This document shows positions 15,511-24,601 of a DNA stretch of 64,000 nucleotides, one piece after another. The stretch comes from Sphingopyxis sp. 113P3. Lineage in GTDB: Bacteria; Pseudomonadota; Alphaproteobacteria; Sphingomonadales; Sphingomonadaceae. How positions within the stretch are numbered: position 1 is the stretch's first letter; every line of letters begins with the position of its first letter. The position numbers were made by a program, and so were the translations under genes. Below the pieces are notes generated by a model. The model was not told the DNA's origin, ran no database searches, and was given only the letters and a program-made list of their open reading frames with translations. The stretch lies in the NCBI RefSeq assembly GCF_001278035.1, contig NZ_CP009452.1, positions 405,501 through 469,500 on the forward strand. Direction: 5' to 3'.

Positions 15511-16367
15511 TGCAAGGCAAGGCGAACTTGGCGCCGGAGAGCACGGCAGAACGTACCGCGCTGTGGCGTGCCCTGCACGTCGAGATCGATGCAGCGCCTC
15601 ACGTCTTTGAGGACAGGGTTGGGCTTCGCCTTCTGGCGCCCGGCGCGGAGTGGCGGCGTCGTCCCGACATGGATCCCGATTTTACAAAGACCTTTCGTGC
15701 GTCGATGGTTGCAAGAGCGAGGTTTGTCGAAGATCTGGTCATTGAACAAGCCGATCGCGGCGTTGCGCAGTATGTCATTTTAGGTGCCGGTCTCGACACC
15801 TTCGCCCAACGAAGGACAGACGTTGCGTGTCGGATGCGCATCTTTGAAGTCGATCAGCCGGCGCCCCAGGAATGGAAACGCCAACGGCTGACCGCGCTTG
15901 GCTATGGCATTCCTGAATGGTTGCGCTTTGTCCCGGTTGATTTCGAAGCAGGAGGCTCTGTCTGGCAGGCACTTGCGGAGGCGGGCTTCGATGCGAAGCA
16001 GTCGGCCATCATAGCTTCCACCGGCGTCAGCATGTACCTGACGAAAGAAGCAACTCTGGCAACTTTCCGTCAGTTCGCGGCGCTTGCGCCAGGATCGACA
16101 CTCGCCATGACGTTCATGTTGCCGCTCTATCTCATGCCGCCTGATGTTCGGCTACAGCTTGGGCAGGCGCTCGAGGGTGCACGCGCAAGCGGAACACCAT
16201 TCATTAGCTTATTCGCGCCTGAAGAGATCACGGCCATGGCTCGGAGCGCCGGCTTTCAGGATGTTCGGCATGTCCCCCCGTGCGCACTTGCACAACGCTA
16301 CTTCACGAACCGGAAGGATGGCTTGCAATTATCGAGCGCGGAAGAGTTCTTGGTCGCGAAGACCTAG
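15507..16367 (+). CDS. class I SAM-dependent methyltransferase (LCMT/PPM1-like)
   Basis: About 286 residues. YVILGAGLDTFAQRR is the SAM-binding glycine motif of the leucine-carboxyl-methyltransferase-like family, followed by the acidic FEVDQPAPQEWKRQRL. Bacterial members often modify polyketides or other small molecules. ATG 15507 overlaps the VOC stop (ATGA), with a second ATG directly after it. The last bases overlap the convergent nucleotidyltransferase gene by 4. With the RHH and VOC genes and the divergent MFS exporter, it suggests a small-molecule modification, binding and export unit; this is inference. Confidence 0.8.
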   Translation: MMQGKANLAPESTAERTALWRALHVEIDAAPHVFEDRVGLRLLAPGAEWRRRPDMDPDFTKTFRASMVARARFVEDLVIEQADRGVAQYVILGAGLDTFAQRRTDVACRMRIFEVDQPAPQEWKRQRLTALGYGIPEWLRFVPVDFEAGGSVWQALAEAGFDAKQSAIIASTGVSMYLTKEATLATFRQFAALAPGSTLAMTFMLPLYLMPPDVRLQLGQALEGARASGTPFISLFAPEEITAMARSAGFQDVRHVPPCALAQRYFTNRKDGLQLSSAEEFLVAKT

Positions 16368-16984
16368 AACTCTGGTTGACGAGGCCCTTTCAGCCAGTCT
16401 TCAAACTCAGACAGGCTGGTTACGCCGTATTCGAGTACAGCTTCATAAACTTGAAAGCTGGACGGGCGTCTACCTGAACAGGAACCGTTCGCCAGCGCGG
16501 TTTTGATCGCCAAAATCGACTGGCGAGCGGAAGTGGTCAGCTTTGGCGGAATTGTGCGAAGATGTTTGAGATCAGGCTGCCTCTCCGGCTCGTCGACAAA
16601 CCAGATGTCGAAGGTCCAGTCTCGGCCGGTGTCGTCGCGATAGGTTACCCCCAGATACAAGCCATCGGGATATTCTTCGACTGCACTGTTCCAGATGCCT
16701 GTATCATTGCGGAAACGCACAGAGCCTATAGAAGCATGCATGGCCAGCTTCCCGCCAAGTTCAACCACCGCGCGGTGCACCTCCTCATCCAGCTCTTTGC
16801 ATATAACGGTGATGTCGATATCGCGGTGAACCATCAGACCCAGCGCGGAACTCCCCACGCGCGTCGGACTTCCGATATCTGACAGCAAATTGTCTAACCC
16901 AAGCGCGTCTACTATTGCGTCCGCTTCGGCCTGCAAATTCGCTTGATGAATGAGTAATTCTGATAACCCATCAGTTTTCGACAT
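16364..16984 (-). CDS. nucleotidyltransferase-fold protein
   Basis: 206 residues. GSSALGLMVHRDIDITVIC fits the G-S...D-x-D active-site pattern of the pol-beta-like nucleotidyltransferase fold, and later residues include TFDIWFVDEP. It could modify an antibiotic, tRNA or protein; no close family is recognised. ATG 16984. It lies 13 bases downstream of the MarR gene on the same strand, so the two are likely co-transcribed. Local GC is about 50 percent (30 of 60 bases from 16681), clearly below the ICE backbone. Confidence 0.65.
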   Translation of the reverse strand: MSKTDGLSELLIHQANLQAEADAIVDALGLDNLLSDIGSPTRVGSSALGLMVHRDIDITVICKELDEEVHRAVVELGGKLAMHASIGSVRFRNDTGIWNSAVEEYPDGLYLGVTYRDDTGRDWTFDIWFVDEPERQPDLKHLRTIPPKLTTSARQSILAIKTALANGSCSGRRPSSFQVYEAVLEYGVTSLSEFEDWLKGPRQPEF

Positions 16985-16997
16985 CTATACAACCCCT

Positions 16998-17501
16998 TTA
17001 CCGCTTATCAGCGCTGTCGTTTTGAGTTTCCAGGTTTCTAAGGCTTCTAACGAAATCGCTCGCAATCTCGGCGCTGCGTTCTGTAAAATCTATGAGCAGG
17101 TTCAATTCTGCCGTCGAGTAGCGGTTAAACAGACGTTCCGTCGCCGCCTGGAGAGGATGATAGATCGCTGCGAGTTCGCCTATGTTCTCGGGCCGCAGCC
17201 GGACGTAGACACGTCGACGATCTTGCGAATCACGCTCACGAGTGACGTAACCGCCCTGCTCCAACCGATCGATCAGGCTCGTGACGGCTCCGGTGGTCAA
17301 GCCAGTATGCCGCGCCAGATCGCCTGCGGTGGCACAACCGCGTAATTGAATGAGGTCGAGGCACTCAAGGGCTGTAGGCGTGAGGCCGACTGCGTCGGCG
17401 ACTGCCTGGCTAATTAAGGTGCTTTGGGCGCTAGCTATCCGAAGCGCTACGCCAAGCCTCGTCATCTGGTCCGTCCGCTGCTGATTTGACTCCGCCATCA
17501 A
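16998..17501 (-). CDS. MarR family transcriptional regulator
   Basis: 167 residues with the MarR winged helix: LTPTALECLDLIQLRGCATAGDLARHTGLTTGAVTSLIDRLEQGGYV and the basic wing ERDSQDRRRVYVRL. It is divergent from the membrane protein gene at 17560, and GATAA-N12-TTATC lies between them (17519-17540), a good candidate operator. It probably senses a small ligand and controls the divergent pair of membrane genes. Confidence 0.85.
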   Translation of the reverse strand: MMAESNQQRTDQMTRLGVALRIASAQSTLISQAVADAVGLTPTALECLDLIQLRGCATAGDLARHTGLTTGAVTSLIDRLEQGGYVTRERDSQDRRRVYVRLRPENIGELAAIYHPLQAATERLFNRYSTAELNLLIDFTERSAEIASDFVRSLRNLETQNDSADKR

Positions 17502-17518
17502 AGTCCCTTAGCAATCAA

Positions 17519-17540
17519 GATAATTGGCCATCAAGTTATC
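17519..17540. promoter_or_regulatory. candidate MarR operator
   Basis: Inverted repeat GATAA (17519-17523) and TTATC (17536-17540) with a 12-base spacer, overlapping direct repeats ATCAAG at 17514 and 17530. It lies between the divergent starts of marR and the membrane protein gene. Confidence 0.4.
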
Positions 17541-17559
17541 ACAGTTGGAGGCATCCGCA

Positions 17560-18024
17560 ATGCACGGCGTGCTCGCTCCCTTCGCAGCCTTTACCGCGCT
17601 TGCTCTTGCCGCCGTAAGTCTAGGCGGCGCGTTGTACGAGTGCCTGTTGGTAGATCGGATATGGCCTGCGAATATTCACTTGATCCAGCCGGAACAGGGT
17701 GGGCTCAACCGGAAGCTCTTCTGGATGCCTGTGCACTTTGTCTTTGAGTTCACCCTCATCGCCGCCTTGTGGCTGGTCTGGGCACATCCATCTGCACGCC
17801 TGTGGCTTTTCATTGCAGCGGCAAGCCATCTCCTGATGCGTGCCTGGTCAGGTGTCTATTTCATCCCCCGCGCGATCGAGTTCGAACAGACGAACCAAAT
17901 GACGCCGGCTATGCAGGAGAAAGCAAGGAGATGGGTGCGGCTGAGCATTTGGCGCGTACCTCTAGACTTTGCGACACTCCTAGCGTTGTGTGGCGCAGTC
18001 AGTGCCCTGCTGATTAGCCAATAG
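17560..18024 (+). CDS. integral membrane protein, unknown
   Basis: 154 residues with four hydrophobic segments, no signature motif. ATG 17560 is preceded by TTGGAGG; an in-frame TTG at 17524 would place the start inside the operator and is not favoured. It is divergent from marR and 46 bases upstream of the LysE-type exporter gene, so the three form a likely regulated unit. Function not recognised. Confidence 0.65.
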   Translation: MHGVLAPFAAFTALALAAVSLGGALYECLLVDRIWPANIHLIQPEQGGLNRKLFWMPVHFVFEFTLIAALWLVWAHPSARLWLFIAAASHLLMRAWSGVYFIPRAIEFEQTNQMTPAMQEKARRWVRLSIWRVPLDFATLLALCGAVSALLISQ

Positions 18025-18070
18025 CTGCATGCCGGACCTCTTTGATCTTATTCTCCCGGAGAAAAATAGC

Positions 18071-18697
18071 ATGATCGACATGACGACAATGGTTACGTAC
18101 TGCGCAGTTGTTCTAGGTTTTGTCTTTATTCCGGGGCCAGCTACGCTGCTCACCGTGGCGCGGGCTACAACTTCTGGAACGAAGGTCGGGATCGCCACCG
18201 GAGCCGGGATTGCCGCTGGCGACCTGGTACACACGCTCATGGCCGTGGTCGGTATCTCGGCAGTCATAGCCGCCTCTGCCATGCTGTTCAGTATCGTCAA
18301 ATATATCGGCGCTGCCTATCTCATTTATCTCGGCATACGCGCGCTTCTGGAAAAAACCTCTGTCAATCCGTCGGCTGGCGCAGTGCGGATCTCCGCTGGT
18401 CAGGCTTTCAGTCAGGCAATTTTGGCGGAAGTCCTTAATCCCAAGACAGCGTTGTTCTTTCTTGCATTCCTCCCGCAATTCGTGCGGCCAGAGAACGGGT
18501 CGATAACGCTTCAACTCATCATTCTGGGAATCATCTTTGTCGGCCTAGGCCTCGTCAGCACAATCGTATTCGCCGTGGGCGCGAGCGGACTTGGCAATTT
18601 CCTGCGCCGGAACCCGTCGGTGATGAAATGGCAAGGGAAAGTGGTCGGCTGCGTGTACTGTGCTCTAGGGGTTCGACTAGCCCTTCAAGAGCGGTAG
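18071..18697 (+). CDS. LysE/RhtB family exporter
   Basis: 208 residues, six predicted helices. FIPGPATLLTVARATTSGTKVGIATGAGIAAGD is the signature region of the LysE/RhtB family of amino-acid exporters, and LAEVLNPKTALFFLAFLPQF is the second family motif. Substrates of the family include Lys, homoserine and threonine, but distant members export other small molecules. ATG 18071 is chosen with CGGAGA upstream; a longer frame from 18029 lacks a good site. Confidence 0.85.
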   Translation: MIDMTTMVTYCAVVLGFVFIPGPATLLTVARATTSGTKVGIATGAGIAAGDLVHTLMAVVGISAVIAASAMLFSIVKYIGAAYLIYLGIRALLEKTSVNPSAGAVRISAGQAFSQAILAEVLNPKTALFFLAFLPQFVRPENGSITLQLIILGIIFVGLGLVSTIVFAVGASGLGNFLRRNPSVMKWQGKVVGCVYCALGVRLALQER

Positions 18698-18715
18698 GAC
18701 CTATGCCGCTTCAGC

Positions 18716-19753
18716 TTAAATGCCCGCAAGTGCAGCACGCCGGCGAGCCGCTCGATCGCCGGACCAATTTACTGCCGGGGTTCCTTCAGCAGGTGGCGGA
18801 GCCCCGCACGGGCCGGCCGCAAGTTCGCATCCGCATGCTTCATCCAGCGCAAAATCACGGAACGCCATCAGCCGTTGGTCTGTAGCCAATCCCTCCGGCC
18901 ATGTGAGCGCATATACGTGGGACGCGAGCGCCTTGACATTGTCACCATATGGCCGAACCAGACGACCGGCCTCCAGTTCCGCATTGATCATCGGTGAACG
19001 ACCTAGAGCGACGCCCAAGCCATCGATAGCCGCGGAAAGCGCAACGCCATAGTGGCTGAAGCGGAGCCGTGGCTGTGTGTTATCGGCGCTCACTTTCAGC
19101 CGCTCCAGCCAATACGACCACGCCAACGCTTGGTCAGGCGCGGGGTCCTCCTCGATTAGCGTATAACCAGTCAGATCAAACTGCTTGTCTGCCCTAGGCT
19201 GCTTCAGCAAGATCGGGCTACAGACAGGATAACTTTCTTCCCGGAAGAGAAAAATCTCGTTGTCCGTCGGCGACTGATCGGCCGGGTGCGAAACAATCGC
19301 TGCATCAAGCCCGTCGCGAACGAAGTCTGGCGAGCGATGATCAAGCATCGACAATCGTATCTCAATATTTGGGTGCAGAGTGGCGAAGCGACCAAGGCGC
19401 GGCACGAGCCACCACATCGCAAACGCTGTGGGGACTGCGATCGTGAGGATGCCCGACTGATTACGATACCGAATCCGGTCTGTTGCTGCCAGGATCACAT
19501 CAAGCCCGGCACGCACCGCCTCTAGCAGGATCTTCCCATCCTCGGTGAGTTCAATGCCGGGATTATGTCGCCAGAAAAGCGGGACACCAAGAAACTCCTC
19601 AAGCGCTTTGATCTGATGGCTAACGGCGCTTTGCGTAATCGCGAGGTCTCTTGCAGCCAGCGTGAAACTTCCCTTTCGTGCGACAGCTTCGAACGTTCGC
19701 AACGTCGGCAGCGGCGGGATTGAACGATACGAAACTCCAGACCCGTTCCACAT
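18716..19753 (-). CDS. LysR family regulator (GcvA-like)
   Basis: 345 residues. PPLPTLRTFEAVARKGSFTLAARDLAITQSAVSHQIKALEEFLG is the LysR helix-turn-helix of the GcvA/AmpR type, followed by the periplasmic-binding-like effector domain. The C-terminal 50 residues (Pro/Ala/Arg-rich) are longer than usual. ATG 19753 follows AGGGGATAG. It is divergent from the MFS gene at 19949 and probably controls it. It converges on the LysE-type gene. Confidence 0.85.
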   Translation of the reverse strand: MWNGSGVSYRSIPPLPTLRTFEAVARKGSFTLAARDLAITQSAVSHQIKALEEFLGVPLFWRHNPGIELTEDGKILLEAVRAGLDVILAATDRIRYRNQSGILTIAVPTAFAMWWLVPRLGRFATLHPNIEIRLSMLDHRSPDFVRDGLDAAIVSHPADQSPTDNEIFLFREESYPVCSPILLKQPRADKQFDLTGYTLIEEDPAPDQALAWSYWLERLKVSADNTQPRLRFSHYGVALSAAIDGLGVALGRSPMINAELEAGRLVRPYGDNVKALASHVYALTWPEGLATDQRLMAFRDFALDEACGCELAAGPCGAPPPAEGTPAVNWSGDRAARRRAALAGI

Positions 19754-19948
19754 GACGCTATCCCCTATATACCGGAGAGCTGACGAGAACGACCGTATTA
19801 GCGGAATTCATGAGATCGTTAGAAATGCTCATTTGCTCATCCATTTATTGAAGATCAAAATTATCCCCATTCATGGAATTGCTGCAAGTCCGGCGGGGAA
19901 CACCCGAAAGACAGCGCGTCACGGATTACGGGTGGGGAGGAACGACAC

Positions 19949-21424
19949 GTGACATCTCCGCTCGGTCAAGCGGCCGAACGATGGAGACTTGAATTGTCAA
20001 ACAAGGGAAGTTGGGCTGCACTCTTTAGTGGGCGTTCCGCATTTCAGGCCGTTGCACTGTCTGGCGGCGTCGGTCTGCACGCCGTCAATGTCTATGTGGC
20101 AACGACCATACTGCCATCGGTGGTGCGGGATATAGGCGGCCTTGATTACTACGCATGGAATACGACCCTTTTCGTGGTCGCCTCCATCATTGGTTCTGCT
20201 CTCTCCGCACGCCCATTGCAATCTTTCGGCCCACGCGGGGCTTTCGGACTCGCGCTTCTCATTTTCACAGCCGGTTCGCTTCTGTGTGGCGTCGCCCCTT
20301 CCATGCAAATCATGCTTGTGGGACGTACTCTCCAGGGGTTCGGCGGCGGACTGGTATTCGCGCTCTCCTATGTGATCATTCGAATTATCTACAGCGAGGC
20401 GCTGTGGCCACGCGCAATGGCCTTGGTTTCTGGAATGTGGGGTGTATCAACGCTATTCGGCCCGGCTCTCGGAGGAATATTTGCAGAGTTGGACGTATGG
20501 CGAGCTGCATTCTGGGCAGTGGCGGGCGTTGCAGTCCTGCTGCTCCTGTTGGCTCTTGCGGTGCTACCTAGGCGAAGCCAAGCCGACGGTGAACGACACC
20601 CGATCGCTGTTTTTCAGCTCGCACTTCTCGCCGCAGCAATCCTCGCAATCTCTGTTGGCAGTGTTTCGAATGAGGTCCACCAGAACTTTATCGGAATCGC
20701 CATAGCCCTTGGCTTGGTTACGATTCTTGTCGTGGTGGAGGCCCGCGGATCCACGCGACTTTTTCCTCGCGGAGCCCTTAATGTCTTTTGCCCGCTGGGT
20801 GCAGCCTATGCTGCTCTTGCCCTACTGGTCTTCTCAGTCCCGGGCAGCGAAATCTTTGTGCCCTATTTCCTTCAGGTCCTTCACGGCGTCTCCCCGCTAA
20901 CCGCAGGCTATCTCGCCGCCATAATGGCAGCAAGCTGGACGCTGGCTCAAATCGGAGGCTCTGGCCTGCGGGAGGGCGGCGCGCGCAAGGCAATCCTTTT
21001 CGCGGCTCCAATCATGATTGTCGGATTTATCGGTCTGGCATGGCTGACCCCGATACAGAGCAACATAGACGTCGGGCTTCTTTCGGCGATTGTCTTGGCT
21101 CTGTTGCTTGTGGGTTTCGGGGTTGGCTTGGCATGGCCACATCTTCTGACACGAGTTCTGCAAGTTGCACCGGGAGACGAACAAAACCTCGCAGCCTCCG
21201 CGATCACGACGATACAGCTCTTCGCGACTGCGCTTGGGGCCGCGGTCGCAGGCATGATCGCCAATCTCGCCGGCCTGACGGAGCCGGGAGGAGTAGCTGG
21301 CACCGCCGCCGCCGCCTACTGGCTCTTCCTACTCTTTGCCATAGCGCCGCTTCTTGCGATCCCGGTGTCGATTTCGATCACGAGGGGGATGCAAGCGAAG
21401 CAGCCAGGGGAACGGCAGAACTAA
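19949..21424 (+). CDS. MFS multidrug-type transporter
   Basis: 491 residues with about 14 hydrophobic helices, like drug:H+ antiporter-2 family members. VGRTLQGFGGGLVFALSYVIIR and MALVSGMWGVSTLFGPALGGIFAE match the family's motif region. GTG 19949 is the start, with GGGGAGG 8 bases upstream. It has a 195-base shared promoter region with the divergent LysR gene at 19753, which is the likely regulator. Substrate unknown. It ends the cargo block before the ICE backbone resumes. Confidence 0.8.
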   Translation: MTSPLGQAAERWRLELSNKGSWAALFSGRSAFQAVALSGGVGLHAVNVYVATTILPSVVRDIGGLDYYAWNTTLFVVASIIGSALSARPLQSFGPRGAFGLALLIFTAGSLLCGVAPSMQIMLVGRTLQGFGGGLVFALSYVIIRIIYSEALWPRAMALVSGMWGVSTLFGPALGGIFAELDVWRAAFWAVAGVAVLLLLLALAVLPRRSQADGERHPIAVFQLALLAAAILAISVGSVSNEVHQNFIGIAIALGLVTILVVVEARGSTRLFPRGALNVFCPLGAAYAALALLVFSVPGSEIFVPYFLQVLHGVSPLTAGYLAAIMAASWTLAQIGGSGLREGGARKAILFAAPIMIVGFIGLAWLTPIQSNIDVGLLSAIVLALLLVGFGVGLAWPHLLTRVLQVAPGDEQNLAASAITTIQLFATALGAAVAGMIANLAGLTEPGGVAGTAAAAYWLFLLFAIAPLLAIPVSISITRGMQAKQPGERQN

Positions 21425-21494
21425 GCCGTAGCCAATCTGGGTCGTCTTAGCGCTCATCATAGGTAATCAGAAGTCATTGAAGGGAGGCGGCGAA

Positions 21495-22457
21495 ATGCGT
21501 CGACGTCGGCTTGGTGAGCCCGACAGTAGGCAGTTATTATATCGGAGGCGCATCCCGATAGTCGCCTTAATTCATTCATCAGCCGTCGCTCAGCATCTCA
21601 GCTTTCATCGGGCGGCACAGGCACTAGGCACCAGCCAATCGAGCGTGAGTGCACGAATCCGGGCGCTGGAGGAAGAACTTGGCATCGTGCTCTTTGACCG
21701 CAACACGCGAGGCGTCCGCCTGACTGAAGCCGGGCGGCGCTTTATCGAGCAGATCGATGATGCCATGAGCATACTGGATCATGCGATCAAAACCGCCGGG
21801 ATGCATGCGAGCGGCGAGGAAGGCAATCTTCGGATCGGCGTATACGCCCTTGCATCGGGCGGCTTTCTCGACAGGCTGCTGGTACGGTTCCACGGTAAGC
21901 ATCCGGGGGTCCGTCTGCATATTACCGAAGGAACGGCACGCGACGCACAGTTCATGTTGCGCGAACGTAAGCTTGATGTGGCTTTTATGGCCGGCGACCA
22001 TGAAATCCCCGACCTTCATTCCCGCGTCGTAAGGCGTGACCGCCTGATGGTCGCGCTGCCGTCAAAGCACCGGTTAACCACAGAACCGGAGGTCGAATGG
22101 CGGCAACTTGCTGAGGAAACCTTCCTCGTTCGCCATGGTGGCACTGGCCCGCAGGTCCATGACCTAGTCGTGGCGCGCTCGGCCGGGAAATGGCTGACAC
22201 CCCCAATCCACCGCATCGATGTTGGACGCAGCGCGCTCTTGTCGATGATCGGCGCCGGGCATGGCGTCTCGCTCTTCGCCGAGGAAAGCATCGACACCCG
22301 CACTGGGAACGTCATCTTCCTGCCAATCCGGGACGAACCTGAAACCATCGCCTTCTCGGCAGTCTGGTCGCCGCGAAACCGTGATCCGGCGCTTTTGAAC
22401 CTGCTTACTCTGGCGACAAAAATGGGCCGCCGACATCCGAAATGTGATTCACAGTAG
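21495..22457 (+). CDS. LysR family regulator of the transfer region
   Basis: About 320 residues. VAQHLSFHRAAQALGTSQSSVSARIRALEEELGIVLFDR is the LysR helix-turn-helix; the effector domain follows to the end. ATG 21495 is chosen because AAGGGAGG lies 7 bases upstream. LysR genes just upstream of traG are common in alphaproteobacterial ICEs of this layout, so it is counted with the backbone, as its higher GC supports. Target genes unknown; traG starts 154 bases downstream on the same strand. Confidence 0.82.
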   Translation: MRRRRLGEPDSRQLLYRRRIPIVALIHSSAVAQHLSFHRAAQALGTSQSSVSARIRALEEELGIVLFDRNTRGVRLTEAGRRFIEQIDDAMSILDHAIKTAGMHASGEEGNLRIGVYALASGGFLDRLLVRFHGKHPGVRLHITEGTARDAQFMLRERKLDVAFMAGDHEIPDLHSRVVRRDRLMVALPSKHRLTTEPEVEWRQLAEETFLVRHGGTGPQVHDLVVARSAGKWLTPPIHRIDVGRSALLSMIGAGHGVSLFAEESIDTRTGNVIFLPIRDEPETIAFSAVWSPRNRDPALLNLLTLATKMGRRHPKCDSQ

Positions 22458-22611
22458 TTCACCGCAAACTATGCCGGAACAGTGCTGCCGCCACCCATCC
22501 TATACGCCGCCGACACTATCCGACGGCCCTCCGGCCTCATCTCTACTGTTGCGCCTCCCGGAAACCGCCATTCTCTGATCGGCTCCAACATTTTTGCCGA
22601 TTGGAGCCTGT

Positions 22612-24591
22612 ATGCGTGGAGGCCGAATCCTCTGGGGTCAGATTGCCGTCGTCCTGACCATCGTTCTCGTGATGACCTGGGCCGCGACCGAATGGACTGC
22701 CTGGCGTCTGGGATTTCAGCCTCAGCTTGGAAGCCCTTGGTTCGAGCTGGCGGGATGGCCGATCTACTATCCGCCCGCCTTCTTCTGGTGGTGGTTTTCC
22801 TACGACGCCTACGCGCCGGCGATCTTCGCCGAGGGCTCGATCATCGCTGCATCCGGCGGCTTCATCGCCATTGCCGCCGCCATCACCTTGGCCGTCATTC
22901 GGGCGCGGGAAGCCCGCAACGTCGCCACCTACGGCTCCGCGCGCTGGGCCGAGGATAAGGAAATCCGCAGCGCCGGTTTGCTCGGTCCCGATGGCGTCGT
23001 GCTCGGCAAATACGAGCGCGACTATCTGCGCCATGACGGTCCCGAGCATGTGCTATGCTTCGCTCCGACCCGCTCCGGCAAGGGCGTCGGCCTTGTCGTC
23101 CCGACCCTGCTCACCTGGCCGGGAAGCTGCATCATCCATGACATCAAGGGCGAGAACTGGACCCTGACGGCGGGCTTCCGTGCTAAGCACGGTCGCGTCC
23201 TGCTTTTCGATCCGACCAACGCGAACTCCTCCGCCTACAATCCGCTGCTGGAGGTCCGGCAAGGGGAATGGGAGGTCCGCGATGTCCAGAACATCGCCGA
23301 CATCCTGGTTGATCCCGAAGGTTCGCTCGACAAGCGCAATCACTGGGAAAAGACCAGCCACTCTCTACTGGTCGGGGCGATCCTGCATGTCCTCTATGCC
23401 GAGAAGGACAAGACGCTGGCGGGCGTCGCCAACTTCCTTTCCGATCCGCGCCGCCCGGTGGAAGCGACCCTGCGCGCGATGATGGACACGCCGCATCTCG
23501 GCGAATCCGGCGTGCATCCCGTCATCGCATCGTCGGCGCGCGAGCTGCTGAACAAATCCGACAACGAACGCTCCGGCGTACTCTCGACCGCCATGTCATT
23601 CCTTGGCCTCTACCGCGATCCCGTCGTCGCCCGCGTCACCGCCCGCTGCGACTGGCGCATTGCGGATCTCGTCAGGGGCAAGAGTCCCGTCAGTCTCTAC
23701 CTCGTCGTGCCCCCGTCGGACATCAACCGCACCAAGCCGCTGATCCGCCTGATCCTCAACCAGATCGGCCGCCGGCTTACCGAGGAGCTGACCGCAAGCG
23801 GCAAGCGCCACCGGCTGCTCCTGATGCTCGACGAGTTTCCGGCGCTCGGCCGTCTCGACTTCTTCGAGTCCGCGCTTGCCTTCATGGCGGGTTACGGCCT
23901 CAAGGGCTTCCTGATTGCGCAGTCGCTAAACCAAATCGAGCGCGCTTATGGGCCGAACAACGCGATCCTCGACAACTGCCATGTGCGCGTCAGCTTCGCG
24001 ACTAACGACGAGCGCACCGCCAAGCGCGTGTCGGACGCCCTCGGCACCGCAACCGAACTGCGCGATTCCACCAACTATGCCGGCCACCGGCTTTCGCCCT
24101 GGCTAGGTCATCTGATGGTCTCGCGGCAGGAGACGGCCCGGCCGCTGCTAACGCCCGGCGAGATCATGCAGCTCCCGCCCTCCGAGGAAATCGTGATGGT
24201 CGCGGGTACGCCGCCGATCCGCGCCATCAAGGCGAAGTATTTTGAGGACGCGCGCTTGCAGGAGCGGATCATCACGCCGCCGAAGCTGGCGGCTGCTTCC
24301 GCCAATACCGCCGCAACGGATGACTGGTCCGGCCGCGTCGTCGCGACGGCGGGCCACTCCGGCGCGGACAGCGTCGACGCCGACGATCCCGCCAATGCAG
24401 GAATCCGCCGCGAGCCGGAATTACCCGAGCATGAAGAAATCCTGCCGCCGCCGCTATCGCCCGCCCGGGAGTTCGAGCTTCTGGACGACGAACCCGATGT
24501 CGACGCCGCCAAGGTCAACGCGATGCGCGCCCGTATGCGAATGGTCGCCCGGCAAGCCGCGCTCGATCCTGGCGACGGCATAGAACTTTGA
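22612..24591 (+). CDS. traG: TraG/VirD4 type IV coupling protein
   Basis: 659 residues. Two N-terminal membrane helices, then Walker A APTRSGKGVGL (about 151-161) and Walker B LLLMLDEFPALG (about 403-414). It is the hexameric inner-membrane ATPase that links the relaxase-DNA complex to the Trb secretion channel. ATG 22612 is preceded by TTGGAG. The C-terminal 60 residues are acidic, as in VirD4 proteins where that tail binds substrates. Begins the transfer operon that continues through trbI. Confidence 0.93.
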   Translation: MRGGRILWGQIAVVLTIVLVMTWAATEWTAWRLGFQPQLGSPWFELAGWPIYYPPAFFWWWFSYDAYAPAIFAEGSIIAASGGFIAIAAAITLAVIRAREARNVATYGSARWAEDKEIRSAGLLGPDGVVLGKYERDYLRHDGPEHVLCFAPTRSGKGVGLVVPTLLTWPGSCIIHDIKGENWTLTAGFRAKHGRVLLFDPTNANSSAYNPLLEVRQGEWEVRDVQNIADILVDPEGSLDKRNHWEKTSHSLLVGAILHVLYAEKDKTLAGVANFLSDPRRPVEATLRAMMDTPHLGESGVHPVIASSARELLNKSDNERSGVLSTAMSFLGLYRDPVVARVTARCDWRIADLVRGKSPVSLYLVVPPSDINRTKPLIRLILNQIGRRLTEELTASGKRHRLLLMLDEFPALGRLDFFESALAFMAGYGLKGFLIAQSLNQIERAYGPNNAILDNCHVRVSFATNDERTAKRVSDALGTATELRDSTNYAGHRLSPWLGHLMVSRQETARPLLTPGEIMQLPPSEEIVMVAGTPPIRAIKAKYFEDARLQERIITPPKLAAASANTAATDDWSGRVVATAGHSGADSVDADDPANAGIRREPELPEHEEILPPPLSPAREFELLDDEPDVDAAKVNAMRARMRMVARQAALDPGDGIEL

Positions 24592-24601
24592 GGATCACGC
24601 A

